Shown: positions 44,841-54,798, counted from the first letter of the stretch. The stretch: DNA of 64,000 bases from Planococcus halocryophilus (GCF_001687585.2 NZ_CP016537.2:406001-470000); one strand, 5' to 3'. Notes: a model not told the origin generated them from the sequence alone. A program made the numbers and translations.

Positions 44841-44880
44841 AAAGCGCTAGCGTCCAAAGTTTTTGGCGCTTGCGCTTTTT
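44841..44880 (+). terminator. Rho-independent terminator of the acyl-CoA operon
   Basis: AAAGCGCTAGCG pairs with CGCTTGCGCTTT (one mismatch), extended by CCAAA/TTTGG inside, followed by T5. Confidence 0.78.
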
Positions 44881-44900
44881 ATGTGTCAGAGTTATGCGAC

Positions 44901-45155
44901 CGCTTGCGCTTTTCTGTGTCCAGGCTCCAGCGCCCAGATTCTAGGGTCATAAGCCAACCCAGCTGTGTGGCAAAGAACGCCACTCTGCTGGTTTGTCTTA
45001 TGCCCGTCGAATCTCCATGGGCGCTTACGCTTTTCTGTGTCCAGGCTCCAGCGCCCAGATTCTAGGGTCATAAGCCAACCCAGCTGTGTGGCAAAGAACG
45101 CCACTCTGTTGGTTTGTCTTATGCCCGTCGAATCTCCACGGGCGCTTACGCTTTT
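44901..45155. repeat. Tandem 121-bp structured repeat, two copies plus a partial third
   Basis: Unit 1 starts at 44901, unit 2 at 45022 and a partial unit at 45143; the period is 121 bp. The two full units differ at only a few bases. Each unit contains GTGGCAAAGAACGCCAC (hairpin), the CATAAG/CTTATG and GATTC/GAATC arms, and an outer GCGCCC/GGGCGC helix. A diverged inverted copy lies at 13391-13513. Open frames across it arise from repetition and are not called as genes. Confidence 0.9.
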
Positions 45156-45163
45156 CTTTATAC

Positions 45164-45192
45164 TTGACAGAATATACAAAACCTTTTAGTAT
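45164..45192 (+). promoter_or_regulatory. Sigma-A promoter of the trp operon
   Basis: TTGACA (45164-45169), a 17-bp spacer and TAGTAT (45187-45192), just upstream of the T-box leader. Confidence 0.72.
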
Positions 45193-45196
45193 AAGG

Positions 45197-45535
45197 GACA
45201 ACTTGTTGAACGGAAACAAGTCTGTTTGAGAGTAGAGCCTAGAAAAGACGAGAATAGAAGAGTGTATAAATCGAGGATTGAGACGAGTAGGCAGGGGAAT
45301 CTATTTAGAGAGTCAGCGGCTGGTGGAAGCTGATTAGATAAACTGCGCGAATGGACTTAGGAGAGCTGACCTGAAAGCGGAAGCGAGTAAGGGAGACGTA
45401 AGCCCTGCGTTAAAGGGAAAGGTGAAGAGCCTGTTTAAGTGAATGTAGAATAATTCTGCATTAATGCGTGGTGGTACCGCGGTTTTAACCCGTCCCCGCA
45501 ATCAGATAGCTATCTGATTGCGGGGATTTTTGTAT
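45197..45535 (+). ncRNA. Tryptophan T-box leader with terminator
   Basis: A leader of about 340 nt with T-box landmarks. Stem I contains the AGAGAGT-like bulge and the GGCTGGTGG apical region. The specifier-loop region GAATGGACTT has TGG (Trp) at 45352-45354. The T-box TGGTGGTACCGCGG is at 45469-45482. The terminator CCCCGCAATCAGATA/TATCTGATTGCGGGG (45494-45525) ends in T5. Uncharged tRNA-Trp should favour the antiterminator and switch on trpD onward. The Trp specifier is supported by the downstream genes. Confidence 0.88.
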
Positions 45536-45563
45536 CCAAAAAACGAGACGAGGAGAGATTAGC

Positions 45564-46556
45564 ATGAGCAGAGCAGAGAATATGAGTGAACAAATGATGT
45601 ATGAAAAATCAATGAAAATATTGAATGGCGATATAAATGAGCAACAAGTAAAAAGTTTTTTATCGGGTTTGCACGCGAAAGGTGAAACAGCAGACGAGCT
45701 AGTCGGTTTGGTTAAAGCGATGCGTGAAAAAGCTGTAACTCTTCCGAAAGTTGAAGGAGAACTTGTGGATGTTTGTGGAACGGGTGGCGATCGTTCGAAT
45801 AGCTTTAACATCAGTACATTGACGGCTTTTGTTTTAGCAGGATGTGGCTTAACGGTCGCGAAGCATGGCAATCGAAGTGTCTCAAGCAAAACAGGCAGTT
45901 CGGACGTGTTAGAAGCACTTGGGATTTCCACTGAAACGGATATTGCATCAATTCCGACGATGCTTGATCAAACTGGCATCGCGCTCCTTTTTGCACCAGC
46001 GATTCATCCAGCGCTCGGAGGATTACGCCAAATTCGCAAAGAGATTGGAACACCAACTATTTTCAACTTAGTGGGACCTTTAGCCAACCCGTTACCAATT
46101 ACAATTCAAATGACCGGTGTTTACCGCCGCGATATGTTAGAACCTATGGCAGATGCTTTAATTCGACTGGGTCGAAAAAAAGGCGCTTTGGTTCACGGGG
46201 CAGGCGGACTAGATGAACTGTCGCTTGCAGGTACGAATGAGTTGATCGTCTTCGATGAACAGGGCAAGCGAGAGATGACGATTCATCCGCACGAAGTTGG
46301 TTTAGAAGTTGCGCCGGTAGAAGCGATTCGCGGTGGCGACCCAAAACGTAACGCAGAAATTTTCATGGATGTATTATCAGGCGCTGACAGCCCGTATTTA
46401 GATACGGTGGCATTAAATGCAGGTGTTGTATTATACGTTAGCGGTAAAGCAGGAACAGTTGCTGAAGGTGTGAAACAAGCGAGAACTTCAATTCAATCAG
46501 GCGAAACCGCGCGGGTCTTTGACTTGCACCGGTTAGCAGCGGGGGTATTTGTATGA
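45564..46556 (+). CDS. trpD: Anthranilate phosphoribosyltransferase
   Basis: 330 residues. The PRPP-binding CGTGGDRSNSFNIST motif starts near residue 72. KHGNRSVSSKTGSSDVLEALG and RQIRKEIGTPTIFNLVGPLANP are also diagnostic. It joins anthranilate and PRPP in tryptophan synthesis. GAGGAGAGA precedes the ATG, and the start of trpC overlaps its stop (ATGA). It is the first gene after the T-box: no trpE or trpG precedes it. Confidence 0.93.
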   Translation: MSRAENMSEQMMYEKSMKILNGDINEQQVKSFLSGLHAKGETADELVGLVKAMREKAVTLPKVEGELVDVCGTGGDRSNSFNISTLTAFVLAGCGLTVAKHGNRSVSSKTGSSDVLEALGISTETDIASIPTMLDQTGIALLFAPAIHPALGGLRQIRKEIGTPTIFNLVGPLANPLPITIQMTGVYRRDMLEPMADALIRLGRKKGALVHGAGGLDELSLAGTNELIVFDEQGKREMTIHPHEVGLEVAPVEAIRGGDPKRNAEIFMDVLSGADSPYLDTVALNAGVVLYVSGKAGTVAEGVKQARTSIQSGETARVFDLHRLAAGVFV

Positions 46557-47323
46557 CGATATTAGATGAAATTATTGCGACGAAACACGAAGAAATTAAA
46601 AGATATACGCCACTTGTTTTAACTGATGCTTTTCCAAAAAAATCAAAGTTGCTACAACGTCTATTAGATGGAAATGGTGTCATCTCAGAAATTAAACGCG
46701 CATCTCCTTCTAAAGGAGATATCCAAACAGAAGTAGATATTGTAGCGCAAGCGAAAAAGTACGAAGAAGCAGGGGCTGCAGCAATTTCAGTGCTAACCGA
46801 TGAAACGTATTTTAAAGGATCCATTCATGACTTGCACGAAGTCGCGCAAGTTGTCTCGATTCCTGTGCTTTGCAAAGATTTTATGGTTAGTGAAATTCAA
46901 ATTGATCGTGCTAAGCAAGCGGGAGCTACGATTGTTTTATTGATTGTAGCGGCATTAAAACAGCAACAGCTAAAAAGCCTAAATGCTTATGCTCTCTCTA
47001 AAGGACTTGAAGTTTTGGTAGAAGTTCACGATGAAGAAGAGTTACATAGAGCATTAGAGCTTGATGCCAAATTAATCGGTGTTAATAATCGCAATTTAAA
47101 GACCTTTGAAGTATCGATTGAACGTACTGCGCGACTAGCTGAACAATTTCCGTTTGACGAAGGTCGGGTATTAATTAGTGAAAGTGGTATGCATACAAAA
47201 GAAGATGCGCAATTTGCTTACGCTAAAGGAGCTTCTGGTATTTTAGTTGGTGAAGCATTAATGCGATCTGAGGATCCAGGCAATTGGATTCGTGAAGCGA
47301 CGAGTGAGGAGGCGCTAAAATGA
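46553..47323 (+). CDS. trpC: Indole-3-glycerol phosphate synthase
   Basis: A 256-residue TIM barrel. The signature [15 protein letters not shown] holds the catalytic Lys, VLCKDFMV the second, and [13 protein letters not shown] and LISESGM the later active-site loops. It closes the indole ring from CdRP. 4-nt overlaps with trpD before it and trpFB after it couple translation. Confidence 0.93.
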   Translation: MTILDEIIATKHEEIKRYTPLVLTDAFPKKSKLLQRLLDGNGVISEIKRASPSKGDIQTEVDIVAQAKKYEEAGAAAISVLTDETYFKGSIHDLHEVAQVVSIPVLCKDFMVSEIQIDRAKQAGATIVLLIVAALKQQQLKSLNAYALSKGLEVLVEVHDEEELHRALELDAKLIGVNNRNLKTFEVSIERTARLAEQFPFDEGRVLISESGMHTKEDAQFAYAKGASGILVGEALMRSEDPGNWIREATSEEALK

Positions 47324-49116
47324 CTAAAGTAAAGATTTGTGGCTTGAAAGAACAACAGCACGTCCAAGCGGCAAGTCGTGCAGATGCGGTTGGGTTTGTA
47401 TTTGCTCCGAGCAAGCGCCAAGTAACGATTGAACAAGCAGCTGAGCTAGCAAAGTATGTTCCGATAGATACTGATAAAATTGGGGTGTTTGTAAATGCCT
47501 CTTTAAAAGAAATTGAAGACACAGTAGCTGGTGTTCCGCTGACGATGGTTCAGCTTCACGGAGACGAACCTGATGAGTTAGTTAAGGCGATTAAAGTTCC
47601 AGTTATTCAAGCTTTTTCGATTCGCACGAAAGAAGATGTCGCGAAGTTAAAACGATCATTAGCTGATTATGTTTTAGTAGATGCACCAGGTACCGATTAC
47701 CGCGGAGGTAGTGGCAATGTCTTCGACTGGTCATTGCTTGAAGGGGTAGATATTGATCCTGCGCGACTTATTGTAGCGGGTGGCTTGAATCCAGGGAATG
47801 TTCATGCTGCAATCGAACAAACAACTCCTTATATGGTAGACGTTTCAAGTGGTGTCGAAACCGATAACCGTAAAGATACAGTGAAAATACAAGAGTTTAT
47901 TAAACAAGTAAAGGATGATTCGGTGGAACAGACAATAGAGAAAGTGGGCTTTTTCGGCAAGTATGGCGGTCAATTTGTACCTGAAACTTTGATGAAAGCA
48001 GTTAAAGAATTAGAAGATGCTTATAACGAAGTGAAAGAAGATCCGGAATTTCATAAAGAGTATCACCATTATTTATCAGAGTATGTTGGACGTGAACAAC
48101 CTCTTACTTTTGCGAAGCGAATGACAGAAGCGTATGGCGGTCCTAAAATTTATTTGAAACGAGAAGATTTAAATCATACAGGCGCTCATAAAGTAAACAA
48201 TGCCATTGGGCAAGCGCTACTTGCCATGCGTATGGGCAAACGCAAAATTGTAGCAGAAACGGGAGCTGGACAACATGGTGTTGCAACAGCAACAATTTGT
48301 GCACTTTTCGATTTAGATTGCGTTATTTTTATGGGTGAAGAAGACATTAAACGCCAACAACTAAACGTCTTCCGTATGAAATTATTAGGAGCACGCGTTG
48401 AAAGTGTCACAAAAGGCAGTGCCACATTAAAAGATGCGGTCAATGAAGCCTTGCGTTACTGGGTAGCGAATGTCGAAGATACCCATTATTTGATCGGATC
48501 GGCATTAGGACCTCATCCGTTCCCAACGATGGTTCGTGATTTTCAAAGTGTCATTGGTGAAGAAACGAAGCGCCAAATCTTGGAGAAAGAAGGACGTTTA
48601 CCTGATACGATTTTAGCTTGTGTTGGCGGCGGTAGTAATGCGATTGGTATGTTTTATCCGTTTATCCAAGATAAAGAAGTCGAATTGATTGGTGTTGAAG
48701 CGGCTGGTCAAGGCGTTGATACGGATAAACACGCTGCGACATTAACAAAAGGAACAGATGGAGTTCTTCACGGAGCATTTATGAAGTTATTGCAAGATGA
48801 TGCGGGTCAAGTACAAGAAGCGCATTCGATTTCAGCGGGTCTTGATTATCCGGGCATTGGTCCAGAACACGCTCATTTAGCAGATACGGGTCGTGTGGAA
48901 TACCGTTCAATTACGGATGATGAAGCATTAGCTGCAGTTATTAGCATGTCGCGTCTCGAAGGAATTATTCCAGCGCTTGAATCGGCTCATGCCATTGCAG
49001 AAGCCCAAAAACAAGCGAAGCAAATGACGGCTGATCAGATTTTGGTTATTTGTGTATCCGGACGTGGTGACAAAGATATGGCGACATATGCGGAAAAACT
49101 GGAGGGTCTGTCATGA
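47320..49116 (+). CDS. trpFB: TrpF-TrpB fusion: PRA isomerase plus tryptophan synthase beta
   Basis: 598 residues in one uninterrupted frame. Residues 1 to about 203 are phosphoribosylanthranilate isomerase (VKICGLK with Cys7; [26 protein letters not shown]). From about 208 to the end is the beta subunit of tryptophan synthase: [13 protein letters not shown], the PLP lysine in [14 protein letters not shown] (about Lys291), [20 protein letters not shown] and CVSGRGDKD. The linker is only a few residues ([11 protein letters not shown]). An internal GTG at 47922, with AAGGATG 5' of it, could also start free TrpB. Overlaps both neighbours by 4 nt. Confidence 0.9.
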   Translation: MTKVKICGLKEQQHVQAASRADAVGFVFAPSKRQVTIEQAAELAKYVPIDTDKIGVFVNASLKEIEDTVAGVPLTMVQLHGDEPDELVKAIKVPVIQAFSIRTKEDVAKLKRSLADYVLVDAPGTDYRGGSGNVFDWSLLEGVDIDPARLIVAGGLNPGNVHAAIEQTTPYMVDVSSGVETDNRKDTVKIQEFIKQVKDDSVEQTIEKVGFFGKYGGQFVPETLMKAVKELEDAYNEVKEDPEFHKEYHHYLSEYVGREQPLTFAKRMTEAYGGPKIYLKREDLNHTGAHKVNNAIGQALLAMRMGKRKIVAETGAGQHGVATATICALFDLDCVIFMGEEDIKRQQLNVFRMKLLGARVESVTKGSATLKDAVNEALRYWVANVEDTHYLIGSALGPHPFPTMVRDFQSVIGEETKRQILEKEGRLPDTILACVGGGSNAIGMFYPFIQDKEVELIGVEAAGQGVDTDKHAATLTKGTDGVLHGAFMKLLQDDAGQVQEAHSISAGLDYPGIGPEHAHLADTGRVEYRSITDDEALAAVISMSRLEGIIPALESAHAIAEAQKQAKQMTADQILVICVSGRGDKDMATYAEKLEGLS

Positions 49117-49874
49117 ATCGATTAGAACAACTAAAAAGTTCAGGGAATAAAGCGTTTGTCGCTTATGTTATGGCAGGAGATGGAGGTCTTGAACGCTTGA
49201 GAGAGCAAGTTCAATACTTGCAAGGAGCAGGTGTGACGGCTATTGAAATTGGTATTCCTTTTTCGGATCCAGTAGCAGATGGTCCTACCATTGAAGCGGC
49301 GGGTAATCGTGCTTTAAAACAAGGTGTTACTCTGCAAAAAGTTCTAGAAGAACTGAAAAGCTGGACATTTGATATTAAAATTCCTTTGCTAGTGATGACC
49401 TATTTGAACCCTGTGCTGAAGTTTGGCGTAGAGCGCTTTGCGACTGAATGTGGAAAAGCCGGAATTTCTGGTGTGATTATTCCAGATCTTCCGTATGAAC
49501 ATAAACAATTGGTTCAGCCATATTTGGATAAAGAAAACATCAAATTGATTCAATTAGTGACGTTAACGACAACGGATGTACGCTTAGATGATATTTTGCG
49601 CGAAGCAGAAGGGTTTGTTTATGCAGTAACCATTAAAGGAATTACAGGATCACGCGATGAATTATCGCAAGATGTAAAAACGTTTATGCAAAAAATCCGC
49701 AAGAAAAGTCCGGTTCCGGTTTATGCAGGATTTGGGATTTCAAAGAGCAGTCACGTGGATATGCTGCGTGATGATGTCGATGGCTTTATCGTAGGTAGTG
49801 CGATTGTTGAAGCTTTTAATGCTGGTAAAATCGAAGAAATTGAGCCCCTCATCCGTGCAGTAACAACCGCTTAA
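49113..49874 (+). CDS. trpA: Tryptophan synthase alpha subunit
   Basis: A 253-residue TIM barrel. The catalytic Glu is in [16 protein letters not shown], with the Asp in the same loop (SDP), then [14 protein letters not shown] and [10 protein letters not shown]. It cleaves indole-glycerol phosphate and feeds indole to TrpB. The ATGA overlap with trpFB suits the stoichiometric complex. A 30-nt gap leads to the glycosylase gene with no terminator seen between them. Confidence 0.92.
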   Translation: MNRLEQLKSSGNKAFVAYVMAGDGGLERLREQVQYLQGAGVTAIEIGIPFSDPVADGPTIEAAGNRALKQGVTLQKVLEELKSWTFDIKIPLLVMTYLNPVLKFGVERFATECGKAGISGVIIPDLPYEHKQLVQPYLDKENIKLIQLVTLTTTDVRLDDILREAEGFVYAVTIKGITGSRDELSQDVKTFMQKIRKKSPVPVYAGFGISKSSHVDMLRDDVDGFIVGSAIVEAFNAGKIEEIEPLIRAVTTA

Positions 49875-49903
49875 TCGGTAAAATACCGCTAGGAGGGAAT
49901 TTG

Positions 49904-50494
49904 ATGTTTACACCAGTAACCGCAGACTTCTTTGACACTTCAACATTGGAGCTATCTCGTAGTTTGCTTGGCCAAATTCTTGTTCATGAATTACCAGAAG
50001 GAATTGTTGCTGGACGCATTGTGGAAACCGAAGCTTACTTGGGCGCGGAAGATCGAGCCGCTCACAGTTTCGGTAACCGTCGTACAAAGCGCACAGAAGT
50101 TATGTTCGGAAAACCAGGACTTGTCTATACGTATCAAATGCATACTCATACATTAATCAATGTCGTTGCTGAAGCTGAAGACACTCCGCGAGCGATTTTG
50201 ATTCGTGCAGTTGAACCGGTAGAAGGTATTGAACTAATGGGAGAACTGCGAGGCAGACATATGCCGATAAAGCAATGGACGAGTGGACCGGGTAAACTGA
50301 CTAAGGCAATGGCCATTACGATGGATTATTACGGCCATCATTTTACGGAAAAACCCTTGTATATTGCTCGAGGAAATCCGGTTCAAGATGTATCAGTTGG
50401 GCCACGTGTGGGCATTGGAAATTCATTAGAAGCAGTGCATTATCCTTATCGTTTTTGGGAAACAGAAAATCCATTTGTCTCGAAATTCCGCTAA
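49904..50494 (+). CDS. 3-methyladenine DNA glycosylase (Aag/MPG family)
   Basis: 196 residues. GRIVETEAYLGAEDRAAHS contains the catalytic Glu of the alkyladenine glycosylase fold. RTKRTEVMFGKPGLVYTYQ and SGPGKLTKAMAI are further family blocks. It excises alkylated purines. The ATG at 49904 is used; AGGAGGG lies upstream and a TTG at 49901 is less likely. It is close enough to trpA to be read from the trp promoter. Confidence 0.88.
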   Translation: MFTPVTADFFDTSTLELSRSLLGQILVHELPEGIVAGRIVETEAYLGAEDRAAHSFGNRRTKRTEVMFGKPGLVYTYQMHTHTLINVVAEAEDTPRAILIRAVEPVEGIELMGELRGRHMPIKQWTSGPGKLTKAMAITMDYYGHHFTEKPLYIARGNPVQDVSVGPRVGIGNSLEAVHYPYRFWETENPFVSKFR

Positions 50495-50563
50495 ATTTTG
50501 TTTAAGTTCACTCTTTCGTGGAATACTGTAAAAGAGTGAACAAAACAGAAGGAGTGGAAGATA

Positions 50564-51088
50564 GTGGCAAAAATTGCAACGTTAATTACAGATATGTTTG
50601 AAGATGTGGAATATATAGATCCCTCGAAAGCATTTAATGAGGCAGGTCACGAAGTTTTTACAATCGAAAAAGAAGCAGGGAAAGAAGTGACGGGCAAACA
50701 AGGTGAAGCTGTTGTTACAATCGATAAAAGCATTGACGATGTAAACCCGGAGGATTTTGATGCATTGTTCTTACCAGGTGGATTTTCACCAGATTTATTG
50801 CGTGAAGATGAGCGATTTGTGAAATTCGCCAAAACATTCATGGATGCAAAAAAACCGGTGTTTGCCATTTGTCATGGACCTCAATTACTGATTACGGCTA
50901 AAGCGTTAGAAGGCCGTAAAGCCACAGGTTATAAATCGATTCAAGTTGATATGGAATATGCAGGTGCTACAGTACTCGATGAAGAAGTAGTGGTATGCCA
51001 AGATCAACTGGTGACGAGTCGTCAGCCGGATGATATTCCAGCGTTCAACAAAGAGTCACTGCGTGTTCTTGAACAATTAAACAAATAA
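50564..51088 (+). CDS. DJ-1/PfpI-type protein (YraA/YfkM-like)
   Basis: 174 residues of the class I glutamine amidotransferase-like DJ-1/PfpI fold. The nucleophile elbow is FAICHGPQLL (Cys about 105), with the usual Glu near the N-terminus and the DALFLPGGFSPD oxyanion-region segment. Related proteins act as deglycases, chaperones or proteases against damaged proteins. GTG start after GGAGTGGAAG. Single gene with its own terminator. Confidence 0.85.
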   Translation: MAKIATLITDMFEDVEYIDPSKAFNEAGHEVFTIEKEAGKEVTGKQGEAVVTIDKSIDDVNPEDFDALFLPGGFSPDLLREDERFVKFAKTFMDAKKPVFAICHGPQLLITAKALEGRKATGYKSIQVDMEYAGATVLDEEVVVCQDQLVTSRQPDDIPAFNKESLRVLEQLNK

Positions 51089-51101
51089 ACACTCGAGTTC
51101 A

Positions 51102-51134
51102 AACCCGAATCAGTAAGGCTGATTCGGGTTTTTT
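51102..51134 (+). terminator. Rho-independent terminator
   Basis: AACCCGAATCAG (51102-51113), loop TAAGG, CTGATTCGGGTT (51119-51130), T-run. Confidence 0.88.
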
Positions 51135-51169
51135 GTGAGGAATGGGAGTTAAAGGAATTCGATTTTCTC

Positions 51170-51198
51170 TTGAATACATAAGTGGGTGCTTATATAAT
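51170..51198 (+). promoter_or_regulatory. Sigma-A promoter of arsB
   Basis: TTGAAT (51170-51175), a 17-bp spacer and TATAAT (51193-51198). It implies a leader of about 135 nt before the coding start; no known riboswitch was recognised in it. Confidence 0.7.
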
Positions 51199-51338
51199 AG
51201 GTAAGTGTTGCGGCAGGATATAGAATTTTCAGCTGCTACTTATTTGGAAAGAAATCGTTAAAAAGCATTTTCGATATCAGTTTAAACTCATTTACAGAGT
51301 TGTTGATTAGAAAAGGAAGAATAGGGAGTTGTGTAAAA

Positions 51339-52634
51339 GTGGATGTATGGTTAGCGAGTTTTATTTTTATTGTGACGTTAATCTTTGTAATTTGGCAGCC
51401 GAAGGGCTTGTCGATCGGTTGGTCTGCTATTGCAGGAGCAATTGTTGCGTTAGTGTTTGGAGTTGTTGATTTTGGTGACGTATGGGACGTAACTGGAATT
51501 GTTTGGAATGCAACATTAACCTTTGTTGCATTAATTATTATTTCATTAATTCTTGATGAAATTGGTTTTTTTGAATGGGCAGCATTACATATGGCACGCT
51601 TCGCGAAAGGCAGCGGCTTGCGAATGTTTTTCCTCGTAACGATGTTAGGGGCGTTTGTGGCAGCGTTATTTGCCAATGACGGAGCAGCGTTAATTTTAAC
51701 GCCAATTGTTTTGGCGATGGTTCGCGCATTGAAATTTAAAGATGCGATGATTTTGCCGTTTATTATGGCTAGTGGATTTATTGCAGATACGGCATCGCTT
51801 CCTTTTGTAGTAAGTAATTTGGTTAATATCGTATCTGCTGACTTTTTTGATATTGGCTTTACCGAATATGCGATTCGTATGGTTGTTCCTAATTTGTTCA
51901 GTATTGCTGCAAGTATGCTCGTACTGTATTTGTATTTCCGAAAAGATATTCCGAAGCACTTTGACGACAGTATTTTAAAAACACCGGCTTCTGCTATAAA
52001 AGATATCCGTATTTTCCGTATATCTTGGGTAGTGCTCGTTATCTTACTAATTGGTTATTTTAGTAGTGAAGCGTTAGGGATTCCGGTATCCTTTATCGCT
52101 GGAACAGTAGCGATTATTTTCTTAGCCATTGCTCGAAACAGTAAATCGGTAGAAACAATGACTGTTTTAAAAGGAGCACCTTGGGCAGTGGTCTTTTTCT
52201 CTATCGGTATGTATGTAGTTGTTTATGGTTTGAGAAATGTAGGGCTTACGTCGGTGTTGGCCACGGCAATTGAGTGGACATCAAGTCATGGCTTGTACGC
52301 TGCAACTATTGGAATGGGCTTTATCGCGGCAATTCTTTCTTCTGTTATGAACAATATGCCGACTGTCATGATTGATGCGCTAGCAATTGCTGAAACCAAT
52401 ACGACAGGTGTGGTTAGGGAAGCGTTAATCTATGCCAATGTAATTGGTTCAGATTTAGGGCCGAAAATCACGCCAATTGGTTCATTAGCGACATTATTAT
52501 GGTTACATGTTCTGAAGACGAAAGGTGTAGAAATTTCGTGGGGGTATTACTTTAAGATTGGGATTATCTTAACAGTACCTACTTTGTTTATTACGCTAAC
52601 AGGACTGTATTTGTGGTTAACGATTTTAACTTAA
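51339..52634 (+). CDS. arsB: ArsB/NhaD-family anion efflux protein
   Basis: 431 residues, 11-12 membrane helices, opening [30 protein letters not shown] like ArsB arsenite pumps. [17 protein letters not shown] and [13 protein letters not shown] are the family's duplicated substrate-hairpin motifs. The GTG at 51339 is used, with GGGAG 10 nt upstream, which gives the normal ArsB length. No arsR, arsC or arsD gene adjoins it, so arsenite as substrate is not confirmed; a related anion is possible. Confidence 0.82.
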   Translation: MDVWLASFIFIVTLIFVIWQPKGLSIGWSAIAGAIVALVFGVVDFGDVWDVTGIVWNATLTFVALIIISLILDEIGFFEWAALHMARFAKGSGLRMFFLVTMLGAFVAALFANDGAALILTPIVLAMVRALKFKDAMILPFIMASGFIADTASLPFVVSNLVNIVSADFFDIGFTEYAIRMVVPNLFSIAASMLVLYLYFRKDIPKHFDDSILKTPASAIKDIRIFRISWVVLVILLIGYFSSEALGIPVSFIAGTVAIIFLAIARNSKSVETMTVLKGAPWAVVFFSIGMYVVVYGLRNVGLTSVLATAIEWTSSHGLYAATIGMGFIAAILSSVMNNMPTVMIDALAIAETNTTGVVREALIYANVIGSDLGPKITPIGSLATLLWLHVLKTKGVEISWGYYFKIGIILTVPTLFITLTGLYLWLTILT

Positions 52635-52642
52635 AAACATGA

Positions 52643-52675
52643 AAAAGGAGCTTGCCCTCGGCATGCTCCTTTTAA
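52643..52675. terminator. Bidirectional terminator arsB/GNAT
   Basis: AAAAGGAGC-t-TGCC pairs with GGCA-t-GCTCCTTTT around a 3-nt loop. Confidence 0.82.
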
Positions 52676-53479
52676 TTAGTCCAAAAACTTGGCTAAATAT
52701 AATTCATTATGAGGTTTGTTGTCAATCATCATCGAATTTTCACGAATGCCTTCTGATTTGAAGCCAGCTTTTTCATATAAATTACGTGCAGCTTCGTTTT
52801 CTTCGACAATTGATACTTCGAGTCGAGAAATACCTTTTTCTTTAGACCATTCTTCCGCTTTTTTCAGAAGTGCTTTGGCAATCCCTTTGCCTTGAGCATC
52901 TTTTTGTAGGCCGAGCTCAATAGTAGCACGGTGCGCAGCGCGTTTTGCGTCATTGCCAATAATCATTAAAAAGCCTACATGTTGACCGTTTAGTATAGCG
53001 AGAATGATAGTAGAGTGACCACTTTGTTTCCATTCAATGATTTGCTTGCGAACTTTTTGCGTAGATTGTGTACGCTCGTCTTTAGCGTAGAGCATATAAT
53101 TAGATTCAGACTCTACTGTTTTTTGTAAAGCTGCAAGAGAGCGTGCATCCCCATGCTCTGCTGTTCGAATCAATAAAATATCCTGATCTTCTTCATCTGT
53201 GCCTGTGCCTGTACCGTTAGTAGAATCAATTCTTTCGAATACAACAAACCGGTCAGGTTCTACATTCGTGACAAAGTAACCTGCATCTACCCAGGCATGA
53301 AAATGTTTGGCGGGTGCTTTTACCTTTTTCCACCAACTTTTGTTTAAGTAAGCGGCATTGGGCAAGTTCTGTCCCATAATTTGTTCGATTTCAGAAAACG
53401 TTAATTTTATTGAGGCATTAGTCGCTCCGGAAAAATAATTTGCTAGAGGAATGTATTTCTTTTCCAGTAAAATAGTCAC
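52676..53479 (-). CDS. GNAT acetyltransferase with N-terminal DUF7662-like domain
   Basis: About 267 residues. Residues 1 to about 80 (KYIPLANYFSGATNASIKLTFSEIEQIMG..SWWKK.KAPAKHFHAWVDAGYFV) form a small DUF7662-like domain, then a Gly-Thr linker (NGTGTGTDEED), then a GNAT domain with LGLQKDAQGKGIAKALLKKAEEW. The GTG at 53479 is preferred because AAGGAAGAG lies about 9 nt upstream; an ATG at 53500 lacks a site. Substrate unknown; the N-terminal domain may select it. Confidence 0.75.
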   Translation of the reverse strand: MTILLEKKYIPLANYFSGATNASIKLTFSEIEQIMGQNLPNAAYLNKSWWKKVKAPAKHFHAWVDAGYFVTNVEPDRFVVFERIDSTNGTGTGTDEEDQDILLIRTAEHGDARSLAALQKTVESESNYMLYAKDERTQSTQKVRKQIIEWKQSGHSTIILAILNGQHVGFLMIIGNDAKRAAHRATIELGLQKDAQGKGIAKALLKKAEEWSKEKGISRLEVSIVEENEAARNLYEKAGFKSEGIRENSMMIDNKPHNELYLAKFLD

Positions 53480-53693
53480 AGGCTTCTCTTCCTTCCGCAT
53501 AACTTAGAATTAGTTAGTCATATTATACCATTGAACTATGCTAAAGTACACAATAAATTTTAAATATACAGATAATTCTATAAACTTTAACCTATTTCAT
53601 ATTTGTTAACAATTTGAAAGGTCTAATTTTTTCAAATGCTAATATTATGATAGAATAAGCACAGAAACTATGTTTTTCAGGAGGCTATTATTT

Positions 53694-54620
53694 ATGTCAA
53701 AAGTTTTAGTATTAGGTCATAAAAATCCGGACACCGATTCTATTTGTTCGGCTATTTCATATGCATATTTAAAAAATGAAATGGGCATGGTTGCTGAACC
53801 CATTCGTCTAGGTGAAGTTAACAACGAAACTTTGTTTGCTCTAGAGACTTTTAAGTTCGACCAGCCTAGACTTGTGACACAAGTTGCTAAAGAAGTGGAA
53901 CAAGTAATCTTAGTAGATCACAACGAACGCCAACAAAGTGCTGACGATATTGATGAAGTACAAGTGATTGAAGTTGTAGACCATCACCGCATCGCAAACT
54001 TTGAAACCACAGATCCGTTATATTTCCGTGCTGAGCCGGTGGGTTGCACGACGACAATTCTCCTTAAACTATTCAAAGAAAACGGTGTAGAAGTTCCTGC
54101 TAATATTGCAGGATTGATGTTATCTGCTATTATTTCAGATTCACTTCTTTTTAAATCGCCAACATGCACACAGCAAGATATTGATGCTGCAGCTGAACTA
54201 GCGAAAATTGCCAATATTGATGCAGAAAGCTATGGTTTGGACCTATTAAAAGCTGGAGCTGATTTAAGCAATAAAACATTAGAAGACTTAATTTCATTAG
54301 ATGCAAAAGAATTTGAAGCAGGCGATTATCGATTCGAAGTGGCGCAAGTCAATGCTATTGATATCGAAGAAGTTATGATCCGTCAAAAAGAACTTGAAGT
54401 CTTAATGGCTAATGCCATTTCAACTAAAGAGTTAGGGTTGTTTATGTTTGTTGTTACAGACATCCTCAATAATAATTCGGTGGCCATCGTTCTTGGTGAA
54501 AAAGCAAACGTTGTGGAAGCTGCTTTCAAATCAAGCGTTGTTGATAACCGCGTTTTATTGCCAGGTGTGGTGTCACGCAAAAAACAAATCGTTCCTGTTA
54601 TTACAGAAGCATTGAGCTGA
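53694..54620 (+). CDS. ppaC: Manganese-dependent inorganic pyrophosphatase
   Basis: A 308-residue DHH-family phosphoesterase. [13 protein letters not shown] carries the His and Asp metal ligands, DHNE and VVDHHRI the next, and the C-terminal SRKKQIVP segment the substrate-binding Arg-Lys residues. It hydrolyses pyrophosphate from biosynthesis. The ATG at 53694 is used with AGGAGG 9 nt upstream. The length equals that of B. subtilis PpaC. The stop codon lies within its terminator stem. Confidence 0.93.
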   Translation: MSKVLVLGHKNPDTDSICSAISYAYLKNEMGMVAEPIRLGEVNNETLFALETFKFDQPRLVTQVAKEVEQVILVDHNERQQSADDIDEVQVIEVVDHHRIANFETTDPLYFRAEPVGCTTTILLKLFKENGVEVPANIAGLMLSAIISDSLLFKSPTCTQQDIDAAAELAKIANIDAESYGLDLLKAGADLSNKTLEDLISLDAKEFEAGDYRFEVAQVNAIDIEEVMIRQKELEVLMANAISTKELGLFMFVVTDILNNNSVAIVLGEKANVVEAAFKSSVVDNRVLLPGVVSRKKQIVPVITEALS

Positions 54621-54645
54621 TTTCCTATTGGGAGTCAGTTTTTTT
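54617..54645 (+). terminator. Terminator overlapping the ppaC stop
   Basis: CTGATTTCC (54617-54625), loop TATT, GGGAGTCAG (54630-54638) with two G-T pairs, then T7. The stem includes the TGA stop. Confidence 0.75.
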
Positions 54646-54798
54646 GTGGGTACGATATAAGCGGAGGGTATAATATTCCCTTATTGGTATTTTGTAAACC
54701 CTGTGTATATAGGGATATCACCCCCGATTTTCTTTTTATAGGCAAAAAAATTGAGCGCTATTGTTTTCGTTGCTATAGTTAATGGCGAGGTGGAATAT

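Noticed and set aside
44840..44853. cre-like TGAAAGCGCTAGCG
   Set aside because: It is the left arm of the acyl-CoA operon terminator and lies after the last gene; the final base pair also misses the consensus.
44892..45219. Overlapping open frames on both strands with repeated peptide blocks
   Set aside because: They arise because the 121-bp unit happens to lack stops in some frames; frames shift between units (121 is not a multiple of 3), ribosome sites are missing and the structured repeat explains the sequence.
45197..45320. TRAP-binding GAG/TAG triplets in the trp leader
   Set aside because: Several NAG triplets occur, but their spacing is irregular, and the T-box landmarks and terminator explain the leader.
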